64,000 nucleotides of DNA from Desulfonema magnum (GTDB lineage Bacteria; Desulfobacterota; Desulfobacteria; Desulfobacterales; 4be13), in contig NZ_CP061800.1 of assembly GCF_017377395.1 (NCBI RefSeq), positions 1,426,001 to 1,490,000 of the forward strand, given 5' to 3'. Positions 9,023 to 18,700 of this stretch are shown one piece after another. Made by a program: the position numbers and the translations under genes. Position 1 is the stretch's first letter, and every line of letters starts with the position of its first letter. A model generated the notes under the pieces. That model made no database searches, had not been told where the DNA came from, and saw nothing but the letters and a program-made list of their open reading frames with translations.

Positions 9023-10867
9023 ATGAAAAAAGACATGATAACACAAATCTGCGACAGCGGAGTATTTTCTCCTCTGGATATCCATTTTGCCAGATTTATG
9101 GCGAAACTTGCGAAAAAAGATGTTGACAAAATTGCTCTGGCCGCGGCCCTGGTAAGCCATCATAAACAAAAGGGACATATCTGCCTTGATCTTTCATCTG
9201 TTAAGAAGAACTTGGATATCCCCTTTTCGTATCCTGATTTGGAGGACTGGCTCGGAAAACTCAGAAAAAGCTCCGCAGTGGGAAACCCGGGTCAATACAA
9301 GCCCATGATTCTGGATGATAAATCCCGGGTCTATCTTTACCGTTACTGGGAATATCAGGATAAACTCGCGGCTCTGATTAAAACACGAACCACAGAACAG
9401 GCCGAAGATATTGACATGGCAGTGCTGAAAAAGGGGCTGGAACGGCTTTTTCCCGCAAATCAGACAGATGAAACTGACTGGCAGAAGGTCGCTGCATTTA
9501 CCGCACTGATGAAAAATTTCTGTGTTATTTCAGGAGGCCCGGGAACCGGTAAGACCACAACGGTTACGAAAATACTGGCCTTGGTATTGGAACAGAACCG
9601 CAAGCAGAGCATTGCCCTTGCAGCTCCCACTGGGAAAGCGGCCGCGAGGTTGCAGGAATCCATTCTTCGTGAGAAAAATAAAAAGCCTTATGAGGGAGTC
9701 AGAGAGGCAATTCCGGAGGATGCGTCAACCATACACCGGCTCCTCGGGAGTGTTCCCGGATCGCCTTATTTTCGTCATAATGCCGGCAATCCGTTATCTG
9801 CGGATGTTGTCGTGATAGACGAAGCCTCCATGGTGGACATGGCCCTGATGTCCAAACTTGTCCAGTCGCTTTCCCCCCGGACGCGGCTGATTCTTCTGGG
9901 GGATAAAGATCAGTTGGCTTCGGTGGAGGCGGGGGCCGTGCTTGGGGATATCTGTGACACGGGAAATATTCACAGCTTCTCTGAAAAATTCTGCGAGGAC
10001 TTCAGGCAAATTACCGGACATGCAATTCGTGTTCCTTCAGATGATAATGCAGAACCTGCCACACCTCGTCGGAACCGCTCGGAGATGAGTAACTCCGTTG
10101 TTCAATTGCATAAGAGCTATCGCTTTGATAAAAATAGCGGTATCGGTGCGGTCAGTCATGCGGTGAATTCAGGAGATGCGGAAGCTGCGTTAACCCATAT
10201 GAAAAAGGGGGAATACGGCGATATTTGCTGGAAAACACTTCCGCGGCCCGATGCGTTGCCCCGGGATATAAAAGATACGGTCATTCAGGGATTTCAGAGT
10301 TATTTAAAGGCGATTGATGATCCCTTGAAAATGTTTGAATTGTTTGACCGGTTTCGGATTCTGTGCGCGATCAGACAGGGGCGTTACGGTGTTGCTGCCG
10401 TGAATATTTATGTGGAGTGGATTCTCAGACAAGCCAATCTCATACAGCCATACAGAACGTGGTATAAAGGGCGTCCGGTGATGATTACCCGAAATGATTA
10501 TCATCTCCGGTTGTTCAATGGCGATATCGGAATCACCCTGCCTGATGCGGACGCGAACGGTGAAGCAAAGGTTTTTTTTCCTGACACTGAGGGAACGCTC
10601 AGAAAATTACATCCGTTCAGACTGCCTGAACATGAAACCGTATACGCCATGACTGTGCATAAAAGCCAGGGATCAGAATTTGACAAGGTCCTGCTGCTCC
10701 TTCCGAACAAAGATTCTCCGGTATTGACAAGGGAACTTATTTACACGGGGATTACCCGTGCCAAGGAGAATGCCGAGGTATGGGGAACCGAGCGTGTTTT
10801 TCGTGACGCTGTTTCGCGCCGTATTGAGCGGGCCTCAGGCCTGCGTGATGCTTTGTGGGAGACATAG
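9023..10867 (+). CDS. recD: exodeoxyribonuclease V alpha subunit (RecD)
   Basis: 614 residues, close to E. coli RecD. RecD is the fast 5'-3' helicase of RecBCD. SF1B motifs are clear: VISGGPGTGKTTTVTKIL (Walker A), LAAPTGKAAARLQE (Ia), VVIDEASMVDMALMSKL (Walker B), RLILLGDKDQLASVEAGAVL (III), QLHKSYRF (IV), AMTVHKSQGSEFDKVLLLLP (V) and ELIYTGITRAKENAEVWG (VI). The N-terminal region of about 130 residues fits the RecD N-terminal domain that contacts RecC. The ribosome-binding site is poor. The gene is in the same orientation as recB and probably shares its transcript. Confidence 0.93.
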   Translation: MKKDMITQICDSGVFSPLDIHFARFMAKLAKKDVDKIALAAALVSHHKQKGHICLDLSSVKKNLDIPFSYPDLEDWLGKLRKSSAVGNPGQYKPMILDDKSRVYLYRYWEYQDKLAALIKTRTTEQAEDIDMAVLKKGLERLFPANQTDETDWQKVAAFTALMKNFCVISGGPGTGKTTTVTKILALVLEQNRKQSIALAAPTGKAAARLQESILREKNKKPYEGVREAIPEDASTIHRLLGSVPGSPYFRHNAGNPLSADVVVIDEASMVDMALMSKLVQSLSPRTRLILLGDKDQLASVEAGAVLGDICDTGNIHSFSEKFCEDFRQITGHAIRVPSDDNAEPATPRRNRSEMSNSVVQLHKSYRFDKNSGIGAVSHAVNSGDAEAALTHMKKGEYGDICWKTLPRPDALPRDIKDTVIQGFQSYLKAIDDPLKMFELFDRFRILCAIRQGRYGVAAVNIYVEWILRQANLIQPYRTWYKGRPVMITRNDYHLRLFNGDIGITLPDADANGEAKVFFPDTEGTLRKLHPFRLPEHETVYAMTVHKSQGSEFDKVLLLLPNKDSPVLTRELIYTGITRAKENAEVWGTERVFRDAVSRRIERASGLRDALWET

Positions 10868-10879
10868 TTGTTTATTTCG

Positions 10880-11055
10880 GTACAAGGATTTCATATAAGA
10901 AACGCTCATGAAAAAGCCGGGTTTTTCACCCGGTCATGAAAATACATGGTCAAAACAGACAAAAAACCCGGGTTTTCAAAATGGATTTACATGGTAAAAA
11001 GATTGAATTCTTTTCTTATCATCCCCCTTCTTATACAAAATCCTTGTAACGATAA
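10880..11055. repeat. nested palindromes after recD
   Basis: Outer arms ACAAGGATTT (near 10881) and AAATCCTTGT (near 11038) enclose a hairpin of CATGAAAAAGCCGGGTTTTT / CACCCGGTCATG type and a second AAAAAACCCGGGTTTT block. It follows the same nested plan as other elements in this window. Confidence 0.6.
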
Positions 11056-11096
11056 ATAAGGAAACAGGCTCTTTGTTTTTTCTACCAAATACCTAC

Positions 11097-11198
11097 ACAA
11101 CTTAAGTTGTAAATACAATCAATATTGTAATCATTTCAATTTTTTTTAATTCTTGTAGGTTATATCATTATATCCGATTTTTTTACAACTTAAGTTGT
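11097..11198. promoter_or_regulatory. three 14-bp palindromic operators upstream of the acetate transporter
   Basis: Site 1 (11097-11110) is ACAACTTAAGTTGT, a perfect palindrome. Site 2 (11115-11128) is ACAATCAATATTGT. Site 3 (11185-11198) is again ACAACTTAAGTTGT. Sites 1 and 2 are 18 bp apart, and site 3 begins 96 bp before the sigma-54 element. The MFS transporter has the same arrangement at 12857-12959. Position and symmetry suit upstream activating sequences for a sigma-54 enhancer-binding protein. The regulator is not identified. Confidence 0.75.
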
Positions 11199-11280
11199 AA
11201 ATCTCTTTCTGTTTCCATTCTCTTCTCTGTCTGTAAAAAATTTCTTTTGTTTCAATAGGCTATTTTATTATTTTTTAGTG

Positions 11281-11296
11281 TGGCACATTCTTTGCT
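11281..11296 (+). promoter_or_regulatory. sigma-54 (-24/-12) promoter of the acetate transporter unit
   Basis: TGGCACATTCTTTGCT matches the RpoN consensus TGGCACN5TTGCW. The invariant GG (11282-11283) and GC (11294-11295) are exactly 10 bp apart. Transcription would begin near 11307, leaving a leader of about 190 nt. The leader has a GAATGAATTAAATTCATT inverted repeat near its start, also seen after the second sigma-54 promoter at 13042. Confidence 0.85.
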
Positions 11297-11498
11297 TATA
11301 ATTATATCTTTGTCATTGATGAATGAATTAAATTCATTTAATACGGCTTAATAAAATAAACGTAATTAATTTTTAAAATAGCAGGAAGAAACATTTTTTA
11401 GCAAATCAATTTTTATGTCAAAAAAATAACATCAGAATATCAGACATATAATCTGTTTAATTTAAAAATAATTTTAATCTTTTAAAGGAGGGTTGTTT

Positions 11499-12068
11499 AT
11501 GTCAAACGGAGGTACAGAAAACGGGAATCCGGCAGTTGTCGGGTTAGCAGGCTTTGGTCTTACGACCATGATCCTACAGTTTCATAATGTCGGGTGGTGC
11601 GGTGTGGGTCCTATCGTGGCACTGGCATTTGTATTCGGAGGGCTGGCGCAGATGATCGCCGGTTTCCAGGAATTTAAATGCGGCAACAACTTCGGTTACA
11701 GCGCATTTGTGTCCTACGGATCGTTCTGGATAGCCTTGGGAGTAATTTTCATTTTGAACCACTTTAATATTTACCATTCCAGCACAACAGATGTCGGATG
11801 GTTCCTGGTGGTCTGGACCCTTTACTCGATCATCATGTGGATTCCTGCCATGAAGATTCATGGCGCAATGGCAATAACGTTTACGCTTCTGATCATCGGA
11901 TTTATACTGCTGGATCTGGCTCATTTTGGTTTTCCGGCATTAACCAAAGTCGCGGGTTACGAGCTGATGCTGTGTGCGGCTGCCGCATGGTACATGATGG
12001 CTCATGTCATCTTTGCCCAGGTTTTCGGGAGAGACATTCTTCCGGTCGGCAAACCCTGGCTCAAGTAA
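11499..12068 (+). CDS. GPR1/FUN34/YaaH-family acetate uptake transporter (SatP-like)
   Basis: 189 residues and about six transmembrane helices, the family's normal size. The signature NPAVVGLAGFGLTTM near the N-terminus corresponds to the NPAPLGL motif of SatP/AceP channels. Other helices include VALAFVFGGLAQMIAGF and the IPAMKIHGAMAITF segment. The family moves acetate, succinate or similar small carboxylates across the inner membrane. I chose ATG 11499 because AAAGGAGGG ends 6 bases before it; a TTG two codons upstream lies within the spacer. Expression should depend on the sigma-54 promoter at 11281. The Cache protein gene follows 79 bp downstream. Confidence 0.9.
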   Translation: MSNGGTENGNPAVVGLAGFGLTTMILQFHNVGWCGVGPIVALAFVFGGLAQMIAGFQEFKCGNNFGYSAFVSYGSFWIALGVIFILNHFNIYHSSTTDVGWFLVVWTLYSIIMWIPAMKIHGAMAITFTLLIIGFILLDLAHFGFPALTKVAGYELMLCAAAAWYMMAHVIFAQVFGRDILPVGKPWLK

Positions 12069-12147
12069 GGACAGATAGCGGGTCAGCCTCGGTTACTTCA
12101 GCACCCCTAAAAGCCAATGAATCTAAACAATCTGAGGAGGGTATATT

Positions 12148-12627
12148 ATGAAAAAATTTCATATTATTTCAGCCGTATTGATAATTCTTTTTTTTGCGAC
12201 AAATGCGATTGCCGGACAATCAGCGACAAAAGATGAATGTGTGGTGAAGTGCCATGAGGCCGCGGCACTGATTAATTCTAAAGGACTGGAAAAAGCTGTA
12301 AAAGTCATCGGCGACCCCGAAGGCCCTTTTGTATGGAAAGATTCTTATGTGTTTATGATGAATTTGGATGGCAAGATGCTGGCCCATCCTATAAAGCCGG
12401 AACTGACAAAGCAGGAACATCTTTTTCTGATGACAGATCCCACAGATAAGGCTCTGTTTGTTCATTTTGTCAACCTTGCCAGAAAGGTAGGACACGGATG
12501 GGTTGAGTACATGTGGCCCAAACCCGGTAAGAACACACCCTGGAAAAAACTTACTTATATCTACAGAGTTCCCAATCAGGACATTTTCGTGGGAGCAGGT
12601 GTTTATGTCGGTGGTATGATGTACTAA
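12148..12627 (+). CDS. secreted single-Cache-domain protein
   Basis: 159 residues. A signal peptide (core ISAVLIILFFATNAIA, cleavage near IAG-QS) is followed by one Cache domain: CHEAAALINSKGLEKAVKVI, then VFMMNLDGKMLAHP, WVEYMWPKPG and IFVGAGVYVGG. Cache domains are normally the extracellular ligand sensors of kinases and chemoreceptors. Here the domain stands alone and is presumably periplasmic, so it may bind a small carboxylate and pass it to, or regulate, the adjacent transporter; that role is inference. The ribosome-binding site is GAGGAGGG. A strong terminator follows, so transporter and Cache protein form one transcription unit. The histidine kinase at 60.2 kb carries a related Cache domain. 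Confidence 0.85.
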   Translation: MKKFHIISAVLIILFFATNAIAGQSATKDECVVKCHEAAALINSKGLEKAVKVIGDPEGPFVWKDSYVFMMNLDGKMLAHPIKPELTKQEHLFLMTDPTDKALFVHFVNLARKVGHGWVEYMWPKPGKNTPWKKLTYIYRVPNQDIFVGAGVYVGGMMY

Positions 12628-12670
12628 TTTATTGATGATCCGTTCTGTAGTTTTTCAGAACTTTTCAAAG

Positions 12671-12707
12671 GAGCGCAAGGTTTACTTATCTTGCGCTCTT
12701 TTTTTTT
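12671..12707 (+). terminator. rho-independent terminator after the Cache gene
   Basis: Perfect stem GAGCGCAAG (12671-12679) / CTTGCGCTC (12690-12698), a 10-nt loop and nine T residues. It closes the acetate transporter-Cache unit. Confidence 0.92.
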
Positions 12708-12856
12708 GAAAGTCCGGATGTCCGATAATCAGAGGGTGGTGTCGTAGATTGAATAATACAACTCGGAACAACCGCCCTAAGTCGGCATACAAAAAATTGT
12801 CCGAAGCTCTGATACAGTTTCGAGTTTCAAGTTTCAAGTTTCATCCCCCCCTCCCT

Positions 12857-12959
12857 ACAACTTAAATTGTATTCACAATCTAAGTTGTAATCATTTTTCC
12901 CTTCTTTCATTCTTATACTTTATTAAGTTAAATTTGGAATGTTTTACAACTTAAATTGT
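12857..12959. promoter_or_regulatory. three 14-bp palindromic operators upstream of the OFA transporter
   Basis: Sites are ACAACTTAAATTGT (12857-12870), ACAATCTAAGTTGT (12875-12888) and ACAACTTAAATTGT (12946-12959). Sites 1 and 2 are 18 bp apart and site 3 begins 96 bp before the sigma-54 element, exactly as in the set at 11097-11198. One regulator probably controls both units. Confidence 0.75.
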
Positions 12960-13041
12960 AGGCATACAATTACCGCTTCTTTTTCTTATTTAGAAAAAAA
13001 TATTTTTTTATTTTAGCAGGTTATACTATTTATTCTTTGCA

Positions 13042-13057
13042 TGGCATACTAATTGCT
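13042..13057 (+). promoter_or_regulatory. sigma-54 (-24/-12) promoter of the OFA transporter unit
   Basis: TGGCATACTAATTGCT has GG (13043-13044) and GC (13055-13056) spaced by 10 bp. Transcription would start near 13068, giving a leader of over 300 nt. The leader holds an AATGAATGAGATTCATTT inverted repeat and an ATAAAATAAAC block, both shared with the leader of the acetate transporter. Confidence 0.82.
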
Positions 13058-13153
13058 TATATTCTATAGAAAAGGTGGTTTGTTATCACAAAATGAATGA
13101 GATTCATTTATTATAATCTGATAAAATAAACATAGAGAATTTTTCAAGGAGCA

Positions 13154-13303
13154 ATGACGGAGATGAGGCATAAAATACAGCAAGGAATATCCCAAAGCAA
13201 ATATCTCATCTCGGAGCGATCAAATAAACGATTTTACCAGGACCGATCACAAAAGGAACAAAATTTTATGGGATCACAAAGCTATGAGCATCGTTTCGGC
13301 TGA
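13154..13303 (+). CDS. possible small protein in the OFA leader
   Basis: A 49-codon frame starts at ATG 13154, with a second ATG at 13163. AAGGAG at 13146-13151 is too close to the first and about right for the second. The product would be hydrophilic, rich in Q, S, K and R, with no transmembrane helix or known motif. It lies between the sigma-54 promoter and the MFS gene, so it could be a leader peptide or a real small protein. It could also be chance; codon-level conservation would decide. Confidence 0.25.
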   Translation: MTEMRHKIQQGISQSKYLISERSNKRFYQDRSQKEQNFMGSQSYEHRFG

Positions 13304-13393
13304 CACTGGCTGATCGGCTACGTTTGTAATCGGATTTCAACTATATTTTTTTAAAATGACAATCATAACTCATTAACTTATTAAGGAGAAAAC

Positions 13394-14671
13394 ATGAAAG
13401 AGATCAAAAACAAAGGCTGGAGCGTAACTTTGGCGGGACTGGGAATTAACCTTGCACTGGGAATCCTTTACACTTGGAGTATTTTTAAACAGGCAATCAA
13501 AGAATCTATTACTGCCGGAGATGGCCGTTTTAACTGGGACATTGCTTCCCTCAACGATCCTTACGCAGTCTGCTGCCTGGTTTTTGCTTTTACAATGATC
13601 TTCGCGGGACGGCTACAGGACAAACTCAGTCCGAGAATTACCGCCATCATCGGCGGAATCCTGACTGGCGCGGGTCTGATTGTGATTTCACAGTTCAGCA
13701 ACCTGACGAGTTGGATTCTGGGATTCGGCATACTGACCGGCATGGGACTGGGGTTTGGTTACGCATCTGCAACTCCCCCGGCTATAAAATGGTTTCCGCC
13801 TTCCAAAACCGGTATGATCGCGGGTATCGTGGTCGCAGGATTTGGTCTGGCCTCGGTTTATATTGCGCCGCTGGCGAATTTTCTTATTATTAAATTCGGG
13901 CTGAATCAGTCCATGCTGATTTTTGGAGCAGCTTTTCTCGTGGTCGTCTGTTTTCTGTCCATGTTCTTAGTCAATCCGCCTGAAGGTTATACGCCCGAAG
14001 AAACAAAGCCAAAAGCAGGGACATCTGCTCCGACAACCGTAAAAAAGACCGAAAATTTTTCTCCGGGCCAGATGATACGGACAGGAACATTTTATAAATT
14101 ATGGTTTATGTATTTCGTAGGGGCCGGTGCAGCACTGATTATTATCGGCGGCGTGGCCGGAATGGCGAAAAAAAGTATGGGAGAATATGCCTGGATCGTG
14201 GTTGCGCTTATGGCGGTCGGTAATGCAGGCGGACGGATTATCGCCGGTATAATTTCTGATAAGATCGGCCGGACCCGCACGTTGCTGATTATGATGAGCT
14301 TCCAGTCTGTTGTGATTTTTTCTCTGTTATTTATCGGTGAAACTCAGGTATATCTGCTTGTCTTAGCTGCCACGCTGATCGGATTTAATTACGGAACCAA
14401 CCTTTCCTTGTTTCCTTCTGCCACAAAAGACTATTTCGGGCTGAAAAATTTCGGCGTGAATTACGGACTGGTTTTTTCAGCATGGGGAGTCGGCGGCTTT
14501 GTCTTCCCGAGAGTTGCCCAGACGTTCGTAGCGAAGACCGGAACACCTGAAATAGCTTATATCATGTCCGCTGTCCTGCTGATTGCAAGTGCTCTGATAT
14601 CACTTACGACCAAAGCTCCTGAAAGCATTCCCGAAGGCGTATCCGCTCTGGAGCGATTTAATGAAACCTAA
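13394..14671 (+). CDS. OFA-family MFS transporter (oxalate/formate antiporter-like)
   Basis: 425 residues with 12 predicted transmembrane helices in two halves joined by a cytoplasmic loop near residues 200-222. Typical OFA features are the N-terminal GILYTWSIFKQAI, the helix AGRLQDKLSPR, GFGLASVYIAPLA and, in the second half, NAGGRIIAGIISDKIGRTRT. OFA carriers exchange small mono- or dicarboxylates such as oxalate, formate or lactate; the substrate here is unknown. A TAAGGAG site 6 bases before the ATG fixes the start. The shared sigma-54 and operator design with the acetate transporter suggests co-regulated carboxylate uptake. Confidence 0.9.
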   Translation: MKEIKNKGWSVTLAGLGINLALGILYTWSIFKQAIKESITAGDGRFNWDIASLNDPYAVCCLVFAFTMIFAGRLQDKLSPRITAIIGGILTGAGLIVISQFSNLTSWILGFGILTGMGLGFGYASATPPAIKWFPPSKTGMIAGIVVAGFGLASVYIAPLANFLIIKFGLNQSMLIFGAAFLVVVCFLSMFLVNPPEGYTPEETKPKAGTSAPTTVKKTENFSPGQMIRTGTFYKLWFMYFVGAGAALIIIGGVAGMAKKSMGEYAWIVVALMAVGNAGGRIIAGIISDKIGRTRTLLIMMSFQSVVIFSLLFIGETQVYLLVLAATLIGFNYGTNLSLFPSATKDYFGLKNFGVNYGLVFSAWGVGGFVFPRVAQTFVAKTGTPEIAYIMSAVLLIASALISLTTKAPESIPEGVSALERFNET

Positions 14672-14702
14672 AAACTGAAATTTGAAACTGAAAATTTTTT
14701 AT

Positions 14703-14737
14703 ATAACCCGGGGCAACACCCCGGGTTATGTTTTTTT
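14703..14737 (+). terminator. rho-independent terminator after the OFA gene
   Basis: Stem ATAACCCGGGG (14703-14713) / CCCCGGGTTAT (14719-14729) with a 5-nt loop and a G plus T-run downstream. Confidence 0.92.
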
Positions 14738-14764
14738 GATTCATTATTAGGCTGTCTGATTTAT

Positions 14765-15172
14765 CTATTATCTGACCAAATAAGTTCTGACGGGTGAAAT
14801 TCGGAAAAACCGGACGCATGGAAATCATGCAGGACAATTTTTCAAAGTGTCCGAAAAACAATTTGAAAAATTGTCTTACATCTCAGCAGCCCGTCAGAAT
14901 TTATTTGGTCGGACACTACTTTCAGTAGATCGAAAAGTTTCCGGACTGTGCGCGGGATAGCAGAGAAACCCGGCTTTTTTTCCCGGACGGGGCGTCTTCC
15001 CCATATGCATCAGGCTAAGACTGCCGGACGGGGTTTGCAACCCCGTCCGAAACGTTTGTTTTCGGGGGTCGGAAAATATTCCGGACGGGGTTGCAAACCC
15101 CGTCCGGCAAAAGCGGGATAGCAGAGAAACCCGGCTTTTTTTCCCGGACGGGACGTCTCCCCCGCCGGAATT
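14765..15172. repeat. block of interleaved palindromic repeats
   Basis: Three elements abut. First is an inverted repeat with arms GACCAAATAAGTTCTGACGGG (near 14774) and CCCGTCAGAATTTATTTGGTC (near 14890). Next comes the CAGTAGATCGAAAAGTTTCC head with AGAAACCCGGCTTTTTTT. Last is a pair of GGACGGGGTTTGCAACCCCG hairpins, then a second AGAAACCCGGCTTTTTTT copy. A half copy of the first element recurs at 63.13-63.20 kb. No gene is seen in this 500-bp gap. Confidence 0.75.
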
Positions 15173-15179
15173 CTGATTA

Positions 15180-15755
15180 TTACCAATAAAATCCGATACC
15201 GGCAGTTATTCCTCTTCTGTTATCAAGATCAAGCTGAAAACAGAGCTGCCATTCATCCAATACTTCTTTAAAATAACTGACTCCCACGCCGTAAAGCGCA
15301 TAGTTTTTCTTTTCCGATGACTCTTTATAGTACCGTGCTTTGTCATTAGAGAAATCTTTTCGGGAGATTTCGATTTCGGTTACTCTGGTAACACCAAGAA
15401 GCACAGATAAATACATTCCCGGATATATGGATTCAATACCAGTTTTGGCAAAAAGCCCCAGTTCCGTGCCTTCGTTTCCATCACCTGCTCCGACACATTC
15501 TCCCCCATGAGGACATGGCTGATCTGTATCAAATTCAACATCATATCCGTGAGCTATGATGGGAATTCCTCCGGCGATAAGATAAGTCTTGTTGCCGATT
15601 TCAACCTCTGTCGCGCCTCCCTCCAAAGTAAAAGCGATATCCCCCGCGCTTCCCCCTGCCCCGACACCTCCGGAAAGATATCCCGCTGCAATCGCTGATG
15701 AAGATAAAAAAAACAAACTGCCCAGAATGAAAATAAAAGCAATGAGTTGTTGCAT
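15180..15755 (-). CDS. outer-membrane beta-barrel-like protein (internal start within the larger frame)
   Basis: 191 residues from an ATG at 15755, preceded by an AAAAGGA ribosome-binding site about 10 bases upstream. It has its own signal peptide (FIFILGSLFFLSSSAIAA), a Gly-rich start, alternating beta-strands and a C-terminal GIGFYW, a barrel-type terminal aromatic. These features argue that it is made as a separate protein, although no stop codon separates it from the upstream beta-helix gene. Loss of a stop, or an indel just before the junction, would explain the fusion. It may be a partner of the beta-helix protein. Confidence 0.55.
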   Translation of the reverse strand: MQQLIAFIFILGSLFFLSSSAIAAGYLSGGVGAGGSAGDIAFTLEGGATEVEIGNKTYLIAGGIPIIAHGYDVEFDTDQPCPHGGECVGAGDGNEGTELGLFAKTGIESIYPGMYLSVLLGVTRVTEIEISRKDFSNDKARYYKESSEKKNYALYGVGVSYFKEVLDEWQLCFQLDLDNRRGITAGIGFYW

Positions 15756-18700
15756 ATTTTTTTTTCCTTTTCTTATCTGGCTTCCCTGTAATTTTGATAA
15801 ACTTATGATCATCTCCTTATGCACACCTGAAAAAACGATCATAATGCTGAACAAAATGAACGCCGGCACAGATACGGAGCCAGAAGAAAATCCTCCGGCT
15901 GAACTTGTGATGAAGCATTGCCCCTTGTCCTGCTCCACATTTTTGCCAACTTCATTGATTGTTACACTCACCTCATCTGTATCGTAAAACCCGAGCGTAT
16001 CTCTCACGATCAGTTGAAATGTCAGCACATTCTCATCCGGATCCACAGGCGGTGCGACAAAACCCGGGTTTACACTGGCCGAGTCATTCAGTGTAATCTG
16101 AGGCCCGCCGGTCTGAGTCCACTGATAAGACATCGTATCATCAGGGTCAAAAGTATCGGAACCGTCCAAAGTTACTGATGTATCCCAGTCAATGGGCTGA
16201 CCAGAATCAGAGGGCTGATCCGCTCCTGCATTGGCTATGGGAGGATAAGACAGGTCTGAGCCTGTGTCTGAGATTTCTTCTGCCGCAATGGGATGATAGC
16301 TTATCCGGGGCAGATAAAAATCATTCTTGGAATCATATATCATCAGGTCAATTTCCTCGGGCTGGGTTGTGCCCCACCAATTATCCGCCATATTGACTAT
16401 CCCCGGATTTTCAGTCTGCCAGTTATACAGATAAACAGACAAATTTCCCTCAGAATTCTCAATAGTATTCTCCGTGAGACTGAGTTCATAATTTGCATCA
16501 GGCTCGCCCTCCGTGATGGCGATGGCATTCCCGGCGTGGCTTTGAATCTGATTTTTGTAAATCTCTATTTTCGATGCCTCAGCATGGGGGAATAAATTCA
16601 CGCTGATACAACTGCCGTAAATTTCAGGGGAAGCACTTATGATGGTATTGTTTCTTACTTCGATCTTTTTCCCGTTTATGGATCTCAGATATATGCCCTG
16701 GGCGTTATTCATCAAATAATTATTCGCTATGACCGAGGATTCAGTTTCTTCCCAGGTTCCGGTCTGAGAAGAAGATGCGTCTGGCAGGAGAATTATTGCA
16801 TGATTGCTATTATGAATTCGATTGCTCATAATTTTTTGAAATCCGCCGTAGGTCACGATCCCATCGCCTGCGCTGTATCGTATGAGATTATTTTCAATTA
16901 ACGGAGATGCGGAAAAACATCTGACCGCGGCGCTGCCAAATTCCAAAGCCCCCTCGGTCTGAGTGTTCCCGGCATATTCAATGATACAGTGACTGAGAAC
17001 AGACCCGGCTGAGGATGCTTCATCCCAGTCTGTGCTTGTATCTCTGAATGCAATACACCCCCAGGGAGATTCAGGTTCCTCGGCAGTAAAAAGGATGGGG
17101 TTGTCTTCGGTGCCATGTGCGTTTAATGTTCCGTCAACCTTGATATAATATCCCACGGACGGGACAGGGGCCGTTTTAAACTTAACTTCCGCGCCCGGTT
17201 TGATTTCCAAAGTGACATTTTCCCTTATCCAGACATTTCCTGTTATCATATGCGGATTTTCCTCTGCTGTCCATACGGTATCCTCGCTTATCACCCACGG
17301 AGAATCCGGGTCCTCATCGGTTTCAGCATACGATATATCCGAGCCTGTGCCTGAAATGTCTTCCGTGGCCATGGGCTGATATTTCACTTGGGGCAAATAA
17401 AAATCATTTTTAGAATCATATATCATCTGGCTGATGTTGTTTATCTCGGTTGAGCCCCACCAGTTATTTGTCATATCAAGGGACTCCGGATTTTCAGTTT
17501 TCCAGTTATACAGATAGACAGCCAGATTCCCTTCGGCATTTTCGATGTTGTTCTCCGTGAGACTGAGTTCATAATTCGCATTCATATTCTGTTCTGTGAT
17601 TGCAATGGCGTTGCCGGCCCTGCTTTGCATAAGATTTCTATAAATCCGTATCTCTGACGCATTATCATGACGATATAAATTTATACTGAGGCAACTGCCG
17701 TAGAATTCCGGTGAATCGCTTTCAATCGTGTTGTTTTTTATTTCAATCTTCCCTTGGCCCGAACTCAGATATATGCCCAGCCCGTTATTTGTTATATAGT
17801 TATTTTCCACCCGCCCCTGGGATGAGATATTTATGGCGAAATTGGCGTTGTCATGGATAAGGTTGCTTATTATTTTCTGAAATCCGCCATACGCCCGAAT
17901 ACCATCTCCCGCGCTGTGTCTTATAATGTTATTTTCAATTAACGGAGATGCGGAAAAACATCTGATTGCCGCGCTGCCGAAATCCAAAGCCCCCTCGGTC
18001 TGAGTGTTTCCGGCATATTCAATGATACAGTGACTGAGAACAGACCCGGCTGAGGATGCTTCATCCCAGTCTGCACTTGTATCTGTAAACGCAATACATC
18101 CCCAGGCATGACTGGCGTCTTCGGTGGTAAAAAGAATCGGGTTATCCTCATTCCCCCGTGCGAATAATATGCCGTCAACCCGGATATAATATCCCACAGA
18201 GGGAATCGGGTCTGTTTTGAATTGAACAACAACACCGGGTTCGATCTCCAATGTTACGTTTTCCTTTACCAAAACATTTCCTGTTATTATATGGGGATTT
18301 TCCTGTGCGGTCCATATGGTATCCTCACTGATTACCCACTGAGAATCCGGCCCCTCATCAGTTTCAGAATAGGATATGTCCGAGCCTGTATCCGGAATTG
18401 CTTCCGTTGCAAGGGGCTGATATTGCACTTGGGGAAAATAAAAATTATTATTAAAATCAAATATCAGATCATCAATTTCGCGGGTCTCGGTTGTTCCCCA
18501 CCAATTATTGCTCATATCAAGAGGCTGGGGATTTTCATCCTTCCAGTCATACACATAGACAGATAAATTGCCCTCAGCATTTTCAATATTGTTCTCCGTG
18601 AAACTGAGTTCATAATTTGCATTGGGGGTGTGTTCTGCAATTGCAATGGCATTGCCGCCACTGGTCTGAATATGATTTTTATAAACTGATATCTTTGCTG

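Noticed and set aside
11313..11345. Fur box near GAATGAATTAAATTCATT
   Set aside because: It lies downstream of the predicted start site and lacks the GATAAT hexamer pattern; more likely a leader hairpin.
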